From NCBI GenBank assembly GCA_965601955.1, contig OZ271855.1, positions 1,116,001 to 1,180,000 on the forward strand: a DNA stretch of 64,000 nucleotides. Reading direction: 5' to 3'. The notes beneath the pieces are model-generated. The model searched no databases, was not told the origin of the DNA, and saw only the letters and a program-made list of their open reading frames with translations. Position numbers and translations under genes: made by a program. The stretch is from RHLJ01 sp965601955. Its GTDB lineage: Bacteria; Bacteroidota; Rhodothermia; Balneolales; Balneolaceae. This document shows positions 34,850 through 43,594 of this stretch, in pieces (positions within the stretch are counted from its first letter, which is position 1; each line of letters starts with the position of its first letter).

Positions 34850-35488
34850 ATGCGTGGTTTGATTGGAAAAAAAGTTGGGATGACAAGTGTCTTCGACGAA
34901 ATCGGTCGCAGTATTCCTGTAACTGTAGTTGAAGTTCCAGCCGCTGTTATTACCCAAATCAAAACAGAAGAAAAGGATGGCTACAACGCTGTTCAGGTTT
35001 CTAGTTTTGAACGAAAAGAAAAAAATATTTCAAAGGCTGTAAAAGGCCATCTTGCTAAAGCAGGGACTTCAGGAAAAGCGGTAGTAAAAGAATTCCGTGA
35101 TTACTTACCAGAAGGTCTTGTAGAAGGTGATGAGCTTAAGGTTGAAGACGTATTTTCTGTAGGAGATATCGTTGATGTAGCTGGTACTTCAAAAGGTCGT
35201 GGATTTTCTGGGGTAATTAAGCGTCATAACTTTAGCGGTGTTGGCGATGAGACTCACGGTCAGCATAACCGATTAAGAGCTCCTGGTTCTATTGGTGGTG
35301 CTTCTGATCCTGCTCGTGTATTCAAAGGAATGCGAATGGCAGGTCAGCATGGTAATACTCGTGTGAAAGTTAAGAACCTGAGTGTTGCTAAGATTCTTCC
35401 AGAATCAAGTCTAATACTGGTTACCGGAAGCATTCCTGGTCCTAAAGGCAGCTACGTTGAAATCCTCAACAAATCAGCTGAGGCGTAA
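34850..35488 (+). CDS. rplC: Ribosomal protein L3
   Basis: This 212-aa early 50S assembly protein starts MRGLIGKKVGMTSVFDE. The extended loop that reaches toward the peptidyl-transferase centre is present (GRGFSGVIKRHNFSG, PARVFKGMRMAGQHG). The gene is followed by rplD after 2 bp, suggesting coupling. Confidence 0.98.
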   Translation: MRGLIGKKVGMTSVFDEIGRSIPVTVVEVPAAVITQIKTEEKDGYNAVQVSSFERKEKNISKAVKGHLAKAGTSGKAVVKEFRDYLPEGLVEGDELKVEDVFSVGDIVDVAGTSKGRGFSGVIKRHNFSGVGDETHGQHNRLRAPGSIGGASDPARVFKGMRMAGQHGNTRVKVKNLSVAKILPESSLILVTGSIPGPKGSYVEILNKSAEA

Positions 35489-35490
35489 GA

Positions 35491-36141
35491 ATGAAATTAG
35501 ATATATATAAAATAGACGGAACCAAGGCAGGCAAGAAAGCAGATCTTAATGATGCAATCTTTGCTATTGAGCCTAATGAAGTTGTTATGTACGAAGACGT
35601 GCGTCGCCATATGGCCAACAAACGTCAGGGTACTCATAGCACTAAAGGGCGTTCAGAAGTAGTCGGTAGTACAAAAAAATTATACCGCCAAAAAGGTACT
35701 GGTAACGCTCGCCGTGGAAGCATCAAGTCTCCTCTTCTTAGAAAAGGGGGTACCGTTTTTGGTCCAAAACCACGTGACTACAGCTTCAAATTAAACAAGA
35801 AGGTTATTCGCTTAGCAAGAAAATCTGCGCTTTCAGTGAAAGCTGCTAATGAAGCGATTACTGTTGTGAAAGACTTCACTTTTGAAGCTCCAAAAACCAA
35901 GCAAGTAAATACAATGCTTGCAGCTTTTCAGGCTGAAGGTAAAAAGGTGCTCCTTCTTACCGCTGAGAATGACAAGAATATATACTTATCAGCTAGAAAT
36001 CTTCCTGGTGTAACAGTACTAGAAGCAAACATGCCTAATACATACCAGATTCTAAACGCTGATATAATTATGATCCAGGAAAGTGCGATTGCGGTTCTTG
36101 AGAGCTCGATCGAAAATAAGACTGAAGAGGTAGCAGCATGA
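35491..36141 (+). CDS. rplD: Ribosomal protein L4
   Basis: This 216-aa exit-tunnel protein has the tunnel loop motif KLYRQKGTGNARRGSIKSP and the conserved GGTVFGPKPRDYSFKLNKK. In many bacteria L4 also represses its own S10 operon; no leader site is evident here because tuf precedes rpsJ. It overlaps rplW by 4 bases (ATGA). Confidence 0.98.
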   Translation: MKLDIYKIDGTKAGKKADLNDAIFAIEPNEVVMYEDVRRHMANKRQGTHSTKGRSEVVGSTKKLYRQKGTGNARRGSIKSPLLRKGGTVFGPKPRDYSFKLNKKVIRLARKSALSVKAANEAITVVKDFTFEAPKTKQVNTMLAAFQAEGKKVLLLTAENDKNIYLSARNLPGVTVLEANMPNTYQILNADIIMIQESAIAVLESSIENKTEEVAA

Positions 36142-36428
36142 GTATTTTAATCAGACCTGTTATTACTGAAAAATTGAGTCGTCTTTCTGAGACTGAGAAT
36201 AAGTTCACTTTTGAAGTAGCTAAAAAAGCAACTAAACCAGAAATCAAAGAGGCGATTGAGTCTCACTACCCTGGCGTAAAAGTAGCTAAGGTGAACACAT
36301 TGATCATGCCTTCCAAGCCTAAAGGTAGATATACACGAAGTGGTTTCCAGGCAGGTAGAACTGCAACCTGGAAGAAGGCAATTGTGACAATTAAAGAAGG
36401 TGAAATCGATTTCTTTAGCGAAATCTAA
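36138..36428 (+). CDS. rplW: Ribosomal protein L23
   Basis: This 96-aa protein at the tunnel exit docks trigger factor and SRP. MSILIRPVITEKLS opens the protein, and NKFTFEVAKKATKPEIKEAI is the family core. Start and upstream stop overlap (ATGA). Confidence 0.98.
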   Translation: MSILIRPVITEKLSRLSETENKFTFEVAKKATKPEIKEAIESHYPGVKVAKVNTLIMPSKPKGRYTRSGFQAGRTATWKKAIVTIKEGEIDFFSEI

Positions 36429-36440
36429 GATTAGAGATAC

Positions 36441-37271
36441 ATGGCAACAAGGAAATTAAAACCTATTACTCCCGGTACCCGCCACAGAATCGCTCCTGTG
36501 TTTGACGATGTTACTGCTGACAAACCGGTAAAATCTCTTACCGTTGGTATCGGTAAATCAGGTGGTCGTAACCATCATGGACGTAAAACTTCTCGTCATA
36601 GAGGAGGAGGACATAAGCGTCGTTACAGGGTAATCGATTTCAAAAGAAACAAATTTGATATCCCGGCTAAAGTTCAAACGATTGAGTACGATCCAAACCG
36701 TACAGCAAGAATTGCGCTTTTAGCTTATGCAGATGGTGAAAAAAGATACATCATCGCTCCCAATGGATTAAAGGTTGGTGATACCGTGATTTCTGGTTCA
36801 AAAGTAGCTCCGGATTTAGGAAATGCTCTTGAATTAAGACATATGCCTCCTGGTACATTCATCCACAATATTGAGCTTGAGCCAGGACGTGGTGCAATCC
36901 TTTGCCGAAGTGCAGGGACTGTAGCTCAGCTGTTGGGTAAGCAAGAAAAATATGTAAGTGTGAAGCTTCCATCTGGTGAAGTGAGATTGATCCTTGGACG
37001 TTGCCTTGCAACGGTTGGTACTACCAGCAATCCGGATCATATGAATACTACCATTGGTAAGGCAGGAAGAAGCCGCTGGTTAGGTCGTCGCCCACAAACT
37101 CGTGGTGTTGCGATGAACCCGGTAGATCACCCGATGGGTGGTGGTGAAGGTAAAGCTTCTGGTGGACATCCACGTTCTCCATGGGGTCAAATGGCTAAAG
37201 GTAAAAAGACCAGAGACCGTAAGAAGCTGTCGAATAAGTACATCATCAGAAGAAGAAACGCTAAGAAATAA
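36441..37271 (+). CDS. rplB: Ribosomal protein L2
   Basis: This 276-aa core 50S protein is needed for peptidyl-transferase assembly. The N-terminal part contains GRKTSRHRGGGHKRRYRVID and the C-terminal part MNPVDHPMGGGEG with the conserved histidine. Full length compared with the family (about 275 aa). Confidence 0.98.
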   Translation: MATRKLKPITPGTRHRIAPVFDDVTADKPVKSLTVGIGKSGGRNHHGRKTSRHRGGGHKRRYRVIDFKRNKFDIPAKVQTIEYDPNRTARIALLAYADGEKRYIIAPNGLKVGDTVISGSKVAPDLGNALELRHMPPGTFIHNIELEPGRGAILCRSAGTVAQLLGKQEKYVSVKLPSGEVRLILGRCLATVGTTSNPDHMNTTIGKAGRSRWLGRRPQTRGVAMNPVDHPMGGGEGKASGGHPRSPWGQMAKGKKTRDRKKLSNKYIIRRRNAKK

Positions 37272-37282
37272 GAATAGAAAGT

Positions 37283-37552
37283 ATGCCACGCTCATTAAAA
37301 AAAGGGCCTTTTGTTCATTACAAGCTTCAACGAAAAATTGATGAAGCTAATGAAAGCGGAAGCAAAAAAGTGATCAAAACCTGGTCTAGAAGTTCTCTGA
37401 TAACTCCGGATTTCATCGGACTAACATTGGCTGTACACAACGGCAAGCAGTTCATCCCGGTATTTGTAACGGAAAACATGGTAGGTCACAAGCTTGGTGA
37501 ATTTGCACCAACAAGAACTTTCCGTGGGCATCCAATGAAAAAAGCTAAATAA
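37283..37552 (+). CDS. rpsS: Ribosomal protein S19
   Basis: This 89-aa protein of the 30S head starts MPRSLKKGPFVHYKLQRKI and has the canonical VTENMVGHKLGEFAPTRTF motif. Confidence 0.98.
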   Translation: MPRSLKKGPFVHYKLQRKIDEANESGSKKVIKTWSRSSLITPDFIGLTLAVHNGKQFIPVFVTENMVGHKLGEFAPTRTFRGHPMKKAK

Positions 37553-37562
37553 GGTAGAGTAA

Positions 37563-37940
37563 ATGGATACTCCAGTATTTGAGGCAAGAGCCATACAAAG
37601 ACATTTAAGAAGAGCTCCTCGTAAAGTGAGGCTAGTTGCTGATGCAGTGCGCGGTGCTCAGGTGGACAAAGCTTTGAAAAGGCTTGAATTCACCAAAAAA
37701 GGTTCAGCAGCTGAAGTAGCAAAAGTGATTAAGTCGGCTGCAGCAAACCTGAGAGATAAATTTCAGGAAGAGCGTTTTGATAATGAAGATTTATACATCA
37801 AAACCATCTATGTAAATGAAGGCGTAACCCTTAAGAGAATTCAACCTGCACCGCAGGGAAGGGCTCACCGCATAAACAAGCGTTCTTGCCATATCACTGT
37901 TGTGGTTGCAAAACGTGAAGTAGAAATGGCAAACGATTAA
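37563..37940 (+). CDS. rplV: Ribosomal protein L22
   Basis: This 125-aa exit-tunnel protein has the hallmark RRAPRKVRLVADAVRG and the beta-hairpin region LKRIQPAPQGRAHRINKRSC, with no macrolide-type insertion or deletion visible in the hairpin. Confidence 0.97.
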   Translation: MDTPVFEARAIQRHLRRAPRKVRLVADAVRGAQVDKALKRLEFTKKGSAAEVAKVIKSAAANLRDKFQEERFDNEDLYIKTIYVNEGVTLKRIQPAPQGRAHRINKRSCHITVVVAKREVEMAND

Positions 37941-37952
37941 ACGAGCAATACC

Positions 37953-38714
37953 TTGGGACAAAAAACAAATCCAATTGGTTTTAGACTAGGAATTATTCGC
38001 GGTTGGGATTCTAACTGGTACTCAGAAGACAACCAGCCTGCACTAGTGCTTGAAGACACTAAGCTTCGCGAATATCTAAAAACCCGTTTAAGAAACGGTG
38101 GGCTTTCGAATGTAGTAATCGAGCGTACCCCAAAAAGAATCCTTCTTACTCTTAGAACCAGCCGTCCTGGTGTGATTATCGGGAAAGGTGGTGAGCAGAT
38201 CGAATTACTTCGTGAAGAGCTAAAGAAGATCACAAGCAAAGAAGTTCAGATTAACGTAAGTGAGATCAAGCGCCCTGAACTTGATGCTAGTTTGGTAGCT
38301 CAGAATATTGCTCAGCAGCTTCAGGCTCGTGTTTCTTTTAGAAGAGCGATGAAAACTGCTATTGCTTCTGCCATGAGAATGGGAGCAAAAGGAATTAAAG
38401 TTTCATGCGCTGGTCGTCTTGGCGGTGCTGAGATGGCGAGAACAGAACAATACAAAGAAGGCCAGATTCCCCTTCATACACTTAGAGCAGATATTGATTA
38501 TTCAGTTGCTACTTCTAATACCATTTATGGAGCTATTGGAGTAAGTGTTTGGATCTACAAAGGAGAGATTATTGGAGATGTTGACTTGACTCCTGGAGCT
38601 CAAAGTAAACAAGAAGCTGATTCTTCCAGAGGTAGAAGAGGCGGCGACAAAGGCGATCGCAGAAATAACAGACGCCGAAGAAACAGAAACCGTGCGAACA
38701 ATAACAACGGATAG
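37953..38714 (+). CDS. rpsC: Ribosomal protein S3 with basic C-terminal tail
   Basis: The protein starts at TTG (GQKTNPIGFRLGIIRGWDSN follows). The KH domain has VIIGKGGEQIELLREELKK, and the mRNA-entry basic patch is present. After the normal end near GDVDLTPGAQ the chain continues with about 30 residues rich in Arg and Asn (GRRGGDKGDRRNNRRRRNRN..), giving 253 aa against about 210-235 in most bacteria. The tail would lie near the mRNA entry side; its role is unknown. Confidence 0.97.
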   Translation: MGQKTNPIGFRLGIIRGWDSNWYSEDNQPALVLEDTKLREYLKTRLRNGGLSNVVIERTPKRILLTLRTSRPGVIIGKGGEQIELLREELKKITSKEVQINVSEIKRPELDASLVAQNIAQQLQARVSFRRAMKTAIASAMRMGAKGIKVSCAGRLGGAEMARTEQYKEGQIPLHTLRADIDYSVATSNTIYGAIGVSVWIYKGEIIGDVDLTPGAQSKQEADSSRGRRGGDKGDRRNNRRRRNRNRANNNNG

Positions 38715-38724
38715 GTAAGTAACG

Positions 38725-39144
38725 ATGTTAGAACCAAAAAGAGTAAAACGACGTCGAGTACATCGCGATAAGCTAAAGGGTAATGCTAACAGGGGTCACC
38801 TGATTAACTTCGGTGATTTCGCATTGAAAGCATTGGAACCTAAGTTCATCACTTCTCGACAAATTGAAGCATGTCGTATCGCAATCGCACGTTCTCTTCA
38901 ACGTGATGGTCAGACCTTCATTCGAATTTTCCCTGACCGACCAATGACCAGCAAACCTGCTGAAACTCGTATGGGTAAAGGTAAAGGTGCTTTGGATCAC
39001 TGGGTGGCTGTGGTAAAACCAGGCCGCATCATGTTTGAAATCGCTGGAGTATCTGAGGACAGAGCTCGTGAAGCGATGAGAAGAGCTGCTCACAAACTTC
39101 CAATCAAAACTAAATTCGTCGTTCGTCGAGATCTGAACGGATAA
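38725..39144 (+). CDS. rplP: Ribosomal protein L16
   Basis: This 139-aa protein near the A-site tRNA elbow has MLEPKRVKRRRVHRDKLKG, FPDRPMTSKPAETRMGKGKG and WVAVVKPGRIMFEIAGV, all canonical. Its stop codon overlaps the Shine-Dalgarno of rpmC. Confidence 0.98.
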   Translation: MLEPKRVKRRRVHRDKLKGNANRGHLINFGDFALKALEPKFITSRQIEACRIAIARSLQRDGQTFIRIFPDRPMTSKPAETRMGKGKGALDHWVAVVKPGRIMFEIAGVSEDRAREAMRRAAHKLPIKTKFVVRRDLNG

Positions 39145-39149
39145 GGAGG
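39143..39149 (+). promoter_or_regulatory. Strong Shine-Dalgarno of rpmC
   Basis: AAGGAGG overlaps the rplP stop codon and sits 5 bases before the rpmC ATG. Bacteroidota genes rarely use Shine-Dalgarno sites, so this near-perfect one (the 16S 3' end CACCTCCTTT is in this window) is noteworthy. Confidence 0.7.
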
Positions 39150-39154
39150 AAGAA

Positions 39155-39352
39155 ATGAAAGCACATGAATTAAGAGATTTATCTACTACAGAATTGGAAA
39201 CCAGAGTTAAAGACGAGCAAGCTGCTCTTCAAAACCTTCGTTTCTCTAAATCTGTAACCGGGCAGCTAGAAAATCCTGCTCGTATTAAAAGTCACAGACG
39301 TGAGATTGCACGTTTGAAAACCATTTTGAACGAAAAAAGAAGTGCTGAATAA
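39155..39352 (+). CDS. rpmC: Ribosomal protein L29
   Basis: This 65-aa two-helix protein of the tunnel exit starts MKAHELRDLSTTELETRVKD and carries the core LQNLRFSKSVTGQLENPARI. It has the strong Shine-Dalgarno described at 39143. Confidence 0.97.
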   Translation: MKAHELRDLSTTELETRVKDEQAALQNLRFSKSVTGQLENPARIKSHRREIARLKTILNEKRSAE

Positions 39353-39369
39353 TCAGCAGGATTTTGACT

Positions 39370-39645
39370 ATGGCAGAAAACGCACAGAATATTGAAAGAG
39401 CACAACGCCGCGAAAGAACCGGCCGGGTAGTTAGCGACAAGATGGAGAAGAGTATCACCATCGCTGTAGATCGCCAGGTGAAGCACCCTATTTATGGGAA
39501 ATTCATCACTAAGACTACCAAGTACATGGCTCATGATGAAAACAACGAAGCTGGTATCGGCGATACCGTTCGAATCATGTCAACTCGTCCGCTTTCCAAA
39601 AGAAAGACATGGAGACTGGTTGAAATCGTTGAAAAAGCTAAATAA
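39370..39645 (+). CDS. rpsQ: Ribosomal protein S17
   Basis: The ATG at 39370 is preferred over an in-frame TTG two codons upstream, giving 91 aa. The OB-fold core RRERTGRVVSDKMEKSITIA and GDTVRIMSTRPLSKRKTWRL are canonical. S17 binds the 5' domain of 16S rRNA early in assembly. Confidence 0.97.
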   Translation: MAENAQNIERAQRRERTGRVVSDKMEKSITIAVDRQVKHPIYGKFITKTTKYMAHDENNEAGIGDTVRIMSTRPLSKRKTWRLVEIVEKAK

Positions 39646-39663
39646 GAGGTTTAGGAAGAAGCG

Positions 39664-40032
39664 ATGGTTCAGACTCAAACAGTATTAAACACAGCAGATA
39701 ACAGCGGAGCGAAAAAGATCATGTGTATCAAGGTTCTTGGTGATTCAAGAAGAAGATATGCTCGAGTAGGTGATATCATCTCTGCTTCAGTTAAAACTGC
39801 TCTCCCAGGTGGTAATGTGAAAAAGGGAGATGTAGTGAAAGCTGTTATCGTGAGAACGAAAAAAGAATTCAGGCGAAAAGACGGAAGTTATATCCGTTTT
39901 GACGAAAACGCCGCAGTAGTTATTAACAAAGATCAGGAACCGGTAGGTACACGTATTTTTGGCCCTGTAGCTCGCGAACTTCGTGAGAAGAGCTATATGA
40001 AAATTGTGTCCCTAGCTCCGGAAGTACTTTAA
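39664..40032 (+). CDS. rplN: Ribosomal protein L14
   Basis: This 122-aa protein starts MVQTQTVLNTADNSGAKKIM and has GDIISASVKTALPGGNVKKG and TRIFGPVARELREK. It forms an inter-subunit bridge and the RsfS silencing-factor site. Confidence 0.98.
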   Translation: MVQTQTVLNTADNSGAKKIMCIKVLGDSRRRYARVGDIISASVKTALPGGNVKKGDVVKAVIVRTKKEFRRKDGSYIRFDENAAVVINKDQEPVGTRIFGPVARELREKSYMKIVSLAPEVL

Positions 40033-40045
40033 AAGGATTAGAGTA

Positions 40046-40399
40046 ATGCCACGCAGGTTCAATACACAACGAAAATTACACGTTAAAAAAGGCGACAACG
40101 TAGTTGTACTAGCCGGTAATGATAAAGGCACACAAGGCCGCGTACTAATGGTATTTCCAGACAAGGACAGAGTACTTGTTGAGGGAATCAACATCAGAAC
40201 GCACCATGAGAAGCCTTCTCAAGAAAATCAACAAGGTGGAAGAATCCGAAAGGAAGCTCCTATTCACGTTTCTAACGTGATGGTTGTGGACCCTTCAACC
40301 GGAGAGCCATCAAGAATTGGTCGAAAGCGACTCGAAGAAAACGGTAAAGGCCGTTGGGTACGCTACGCGAAGACCAGTGGTGAAATCATAGACAAATAA
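40046..40399 (+). CDS. rplX: Ribosomal protein L24
   Basis: This 117-aa assembly initiator has the KOW motif KKGDNVVVLAGNDKGTQGRV and later IHVSNVMVVDPSTGEPSRIG. Confidence 0.98.
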   Translation: MPRRFNTQRKLHVKKGDNVVVLAGNDKGTQGRVLMVFPDKDRVLVEGINIRTHHEKPSQENQQGGRIRKEAPIHVSNVMVVDPSTGEPSRIGRKRLEENGKGRWVRYAKTSGEIIDK

Positions 40400-40411
40400 T
40401 TGTAGATAACA

Positions 40412-40963
40412 ATGGCAGAAGCAAGACTACATACATTTTATAAAGAAGAGATTGCTCCCAAGCTTAAGGAGGAATTTGCCTATGAGAACGTGATGGCTAT
40501 TCCTAAGCTTCAGAAAATTGTTCTTAATGTTGGATCTGGTGAGGCAATACAAGACAAGAAGTCTCTTGATACTATTGTTGCAAACATGGCTCTTATTACC
40601 GGTCAGCAACCAGTAACTACTAAGGCAAAAAAATCAATCTCTAACTTCAAACTTAGAGAAGGAATGCCGATTGGATGTAAGGTTACACTTAGAGGACGTA
40701 TCATGTACGAATTCCTTGATAGATTTATCAACCTGGCATTACCAAGAACTCGTGACTTTCAGGGAATTCCTGATAAGAGCTTTGATGGGCGTGGTAACTA
40801 CACGATGGGTGTAAAAGAGCATACCATTTTCCCTGAAATTGATACTGATAAAGTTACAAAACTGCATGGTATGGACATTACGTTTGTGACCAGTGCAGAA
40901 ACTGATGAAGAGTCTCTTGCTTTGCTGAGACACTTCGGAATGCCATTTAAAAGAAGAAATTAA
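40412..40963 (+). CDS. rplE: Ribosomal protein L5
   Basis: This 183-aa 5S rRNA-binding protein has IPKLQKIVLNVGSGEA, TTKAKKSISNFKLREGMPIG and the C-terminal TDEESLALLRHFGMPF, full length for the family. Confidence 0.98.
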   Translation: MAEARLHTFYKEEIAPKLKEEFAYENVMAIPKLQKIVLNVGSGEAIQDKKSLDTIVANMALITGQQPVTTKAKKSISNFKLREGMPIGCKVTLRGRIMYEFLDRFINLALPRTRDFQGIPDKSFDGRGNYTMGVKEHTIFPEIDTDKVTKLHGMDITFVTSAETDEESLALLRHFGMPFKRRN

Positions 40964-40977
40964 TACGAAATTCCATT

Positions 40978-41247
40978 ATGGCTAAGAAATCCTGGATAGC
41001 AAGAAACGAGAAACGAAAAAGAACAGTAGAGAAATTTGCTGAAAAGCGAGCTGCGTTGAAAGAGGCTGGTGATTACGAAGCACTTCAAAAGCTCCCTAGA
41101 AATGCAAGCCCTACCCGAGTAAGAAACCGGTGCAGCATCACTGGAAGAAGCAGAGGGTACGTAGGCAGATATGGTATTTCTCGAATCAAGTTCCGTGAAT
41201 TAGCTTCGGAAGGAAAAATTCCTGGCGTAAGAAAAGCAAGTTGGTAA
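40978..41247 (+). CDS. rpsN: Ribosomal protein S14, zinc-free type
   Basis: This 89-aa protein is the longer Cys-free form of S14: MAKKSWIARNEKRKRTVEKF at the start, NRCSITGRSRGYVGRYGISR at the end, and no CxxC pairs. It therefore needs no zinc, like the L36 encoded downstream. Confidence 0.97.
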   Translation: MAKKSWIARNEKRKRTVEKFAEKRAALKEAGDYEALQKLPRNASPTRVRNRCSITGRSRGYVGRYGISRIKFRELASEGKIPGVRKASW

Positions 41248-41253
41248 ACTGAT

Positions 41254-41646
41254 ATGAACGATCCGATAGCAGATTTTTTAACTCGAATTAGAAACGCGCA
41301 AACTGCAGGCCACAGGAAAGTGGATGTTCCTGCTTCTAAATTAAAGCGCGCTATGGCGAAAATCCTTGTTGATAAAGGATACATCTCAAAGTTCATTGAC
41401 ATTGAAGATGGTAAGCAAGGCGTAATCCGAATGTTCCTTAAGTATGATTCTTATGGATTGCCTGTAATCCGTGACCTTACAAGATTTTCAAAGCCAGGAT
41501 TAAGAAAGTATAGCGGAGCGGCAGATGTGCCACGCTCTCAAAACGGCCTTGGAGTAGTTATTTTATCTACCTCCAAAGGTGTAATGACTGATAAAGAAGC
41601 TCGCAAACTGAATGTTGGCGGCGAAGTACTGTGTACTGTTTACTAA
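41254..41646 (+). CDS. rpsH: Ribosomal protein S8
   Basis: This 130-aa protein has MNDPIADFLTRIRNAQTAGH and the canonical end VILSTSKGVMTDKEARK..GGEVLCTVY. In other bacteria S8 represses the spc operon. Confidence 0.98.
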   Translation: MNDPIADFLTRIRNAQTAGHRKVDVPASKLKRAMAKILVDKGYISKFIDIEDGKQGVIRMFLKYDSYGLPVIRDLTRFSKPGLRKYSGAADVPRSQNGLGVVILSTSKGVMTDKEARKLNVGGEVLCTVY

Positions 41647-41662
41647 AAAGAGTATTTAAACT

Positions 41663-42217
41663 ATGTCTCGTATAGGAAAATTACCCGTTGCCCTTCCTGA
41701 TAAAGTTGAACTCAGCATTAGTGCTGATAACATTATCACTGTAAAAGGGGACAAAGGCGAAAACAGCCTTCAGGTTCATCCAAACATCATTGTTGAAAAA
41801 AGTGAGAACACTATTCTTGTAAAGAGAAGTTCTGAGCAAAAAGCAGATCGTGCACTTCACGGTCTCTACAGATCTCTTATCAACAATATGGTAGTTGGAG
41901 TTACCGAAGGGTACACTAAAAAACTAGAAATCATTGGTGTGGGTTTCAGAGCTGCAATGAGCGGTGATGTACTGGAATTAAACCTTGGATACTCTCACCC
42001 AATCTTTTTTGTGCCGCCTCAAGGAATCAAAATTGAAGTAGATACTAAATCCAGCAAAAACCCAATTCTTATTATCTCTGGTATCGATAAAGAGTTGGTT
42101 GGCCAGGTGTCTGCAAAGATTCGCTCATTCCGTAAGCCAGAACCATATAAAGGAAAAGGTATCCGGTATGTTGGTGAGCAGATTAGACGTAAAGCAGGTA
42201 AATCAGCGGCTAAATAA
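41663..42217 (+). CDS. rplF: Ribosomal protein L6
   Basis: This 184-aa protein starts MSRIGKLPVALPDKVELSIS; the second half contains GVTEGYTKKLEIIGVGFRAA and the end has PEPYKGKGIRYVGEQIRRKA. Full length. Confidence 0.98.
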   Translation: MSRIGKLPVALPDKVELSISADNIITVKGDKGENSLQVHPNIIVEKSENTILVKRSSEQKADRALHGLYRSLINNMVVGVTEGYTKKLEIIGVGFRAAMSGDVLELNLGYSHPIFFVPPQGIKIEVDTKSSKNPILIISGIDKELVGQVSAKIRSFRKPEPYKGKGIRYVGEQIRRKAGKSAAK

Positions 42218-42227
42218 GGAATAAGAA

Positions 42228-42563
42228 ATGAATAAGAATCAGAAAAAAACTGAGCGCAGGAATAAAATCAGAACCCGAATTCGTGCTACTGTAAAAGGTA
42301 CTGCTGAAAGGCCGCGATTAAGCGTGTATAAGAGTAACAAGTTTACTTACCTGCAATTAATTGATGACGCAGCTGGAGTTACGCTTGCATCAAACAAAGC
42401 TGAAGCTGGTGTTGAAAAAGCAAAACAAGCTGGAACTGAGCTGGCAAAAGCTGCTCAGGACAAAGGAATTAATACAGTGGTATTCGACAGAAGTGGATAC
42501 CAGTATCATGGAATTATCAAAGCGGCTGCCGAAGGTGCCCGTGAAGGTGGATTAGACTTTTAA
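42228..42563 (+). CDS. rplR: Ribosomal protein L18
   Basis: This 111-aa 5S rRNA-binding protein is recognised by RTRIRATVKGTAERPRLSVY and the end VVFDRSGYQYHGIIKAAAEG. Confidence 0.97.
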   Translation: MNKNQKKTERRNKIRTRIRATVKGTAERPRLSVYKSNKFTYLQLIDDAAGVTLASNKAEAGVEKAKQAGTELAKAAQDKGINTVVFDRSGYQYHGIIKAAAEGAREGGLDF

Positions 42564-42580
42564 AAGAATCGGACTAAGTA

Positions 42581-43105
42581 ATGCCTAAAGTAAGAAGAAA
42601 ACAATCTATCCCAGCAGCAAACCTCAATCTTGAGGAAAAGCTGGTTCACGTTAATCGTGTAGCTAAAGTAGTAAAAGGTGGACGCCGATTTAGCTTCAAT
42701 GCCATCGTGGTAGTTGGTGATGGTAATGGAGTAGTTGGTCATGGTCTAGGAAAAGCAAATGAAGTATCTGATGCTATCCAGAAAGGTTTTGACAACGCAA
42801 AGAAGAATCTAATTAGAATTCCACTTACTGCCAGTAAAAGTATCTACCATCCGGTAGTTGGTAAAGCGGGAGCAGGTAAAGTATTATTGCGCCCTGCATC
42901 TGAAGGTACCGGTGTAATTGCCGGTGGTGCTGTTAAGAACCTACTTGATGTGGCAGGTGTTCACAATATTCTTTCTAAATCTCAGGGATCTTCTAACCCA
43001 CACAACATGGTGAAGGCTGCATTCCAGGCATTGAAAGAATTAACAGATCCGGTAGAAGTGGCTCAGCGAAGAGGCGTTTCTCTGAACAAAGTATTTGAAG
43101 GTTAA
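42581..43105 (+). CDS. rpsE: Ribosomal protein S5
   Basis: This 174-aa protein has VNRVAKVVKGGRRFSFNAIV, GLGKANEVSDAIQKGFDNAK and GTGVIAGGAVKNLLDVAGV. The gene is followed directly by rplO after 20 bp; the usual rpmD (L30) is absent from this gap. Confidence 0.98.
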   Translation: MPKVRRKQSIPAANLNLEEKLVHVNRVAKVVKGGRRFSFNAIVVVGDGNGVVGHGLGKANEVSDAIQKGFDNAKKNLIRIPLTASKSIYHPVVGKAGAGKVLLRPASEGTGVIAGGAVKNLLDVAGVHNILSKSQGSSNPHNMVKAAFQALKELTDPVEVAQRRGVSLNKVFEG

Positions 43106-43125
43106 TACCGATAACTATTTGAACT

Positions 43126-43578
43126 ATGGATTTAAGCAATTTAAAAGCTCCCGCTCCAAATAAGAAAAACTCAAAGCGCGTTGGTCGTGGAGAGGGTTCT
43201 GGAAAAGGACAGGAATCAGGTCGTGGTATGAATGGGCAAAAGTCCAGATCAGGTTATTCAAGAAGAGCCTGGTTCGAAGGTGGTCAAATGCCTCTTCAGA
43301 GACGTATTCCAAAATTCGGATTCAAAAACCCGAACCGTGTGGAGTATCGCCCAATCAACCTTAGAACAATCAGCGAGTATATCGAAGCTGGTAAGCTTGA
43401 GGCGACTATTACACTAGCTGATTTGGTTGGAGCCGGACTAGCTCACAACAAAGATTTAGTTAAAGTTCTTGGAACAGGTGAGTTCAAGGACAAAATTGAA
43501 ATTGAAGTACACGCTGCCAGCAAATCTGCTATCGAAAAAGTAGAAAAAGCAGGCGGAACTGTAACCATCATCAAATAA
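43126..43578 (+). CDS. rplO: Ribosomal protein L15
   Basis: This 150-aa protein has MDLSNLKAPAPNKKNSKRVG, GRGEGSGKGQESGRGMNGQK and FEGGQMPLQRRIPKFGFKN, all canonical. It lies immediately before secY. Confidence 0.98.
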   Translation: MDLSNLKAPAPNKKNSKRVGRGEGSGKGQESGRGMNGQKSRSGYSRRAWFEGGQMPLQRRIPKFGFKNPNRVEYRPINLRTISEYIEAGKLEATITLADLVGAGLAHNKDLVKVLGTGEFKDKIEIEVHAASKSAIEKVEKAGGTVTIIK

Positions 43579-43594
43579 CCGGAATTAACGACGA

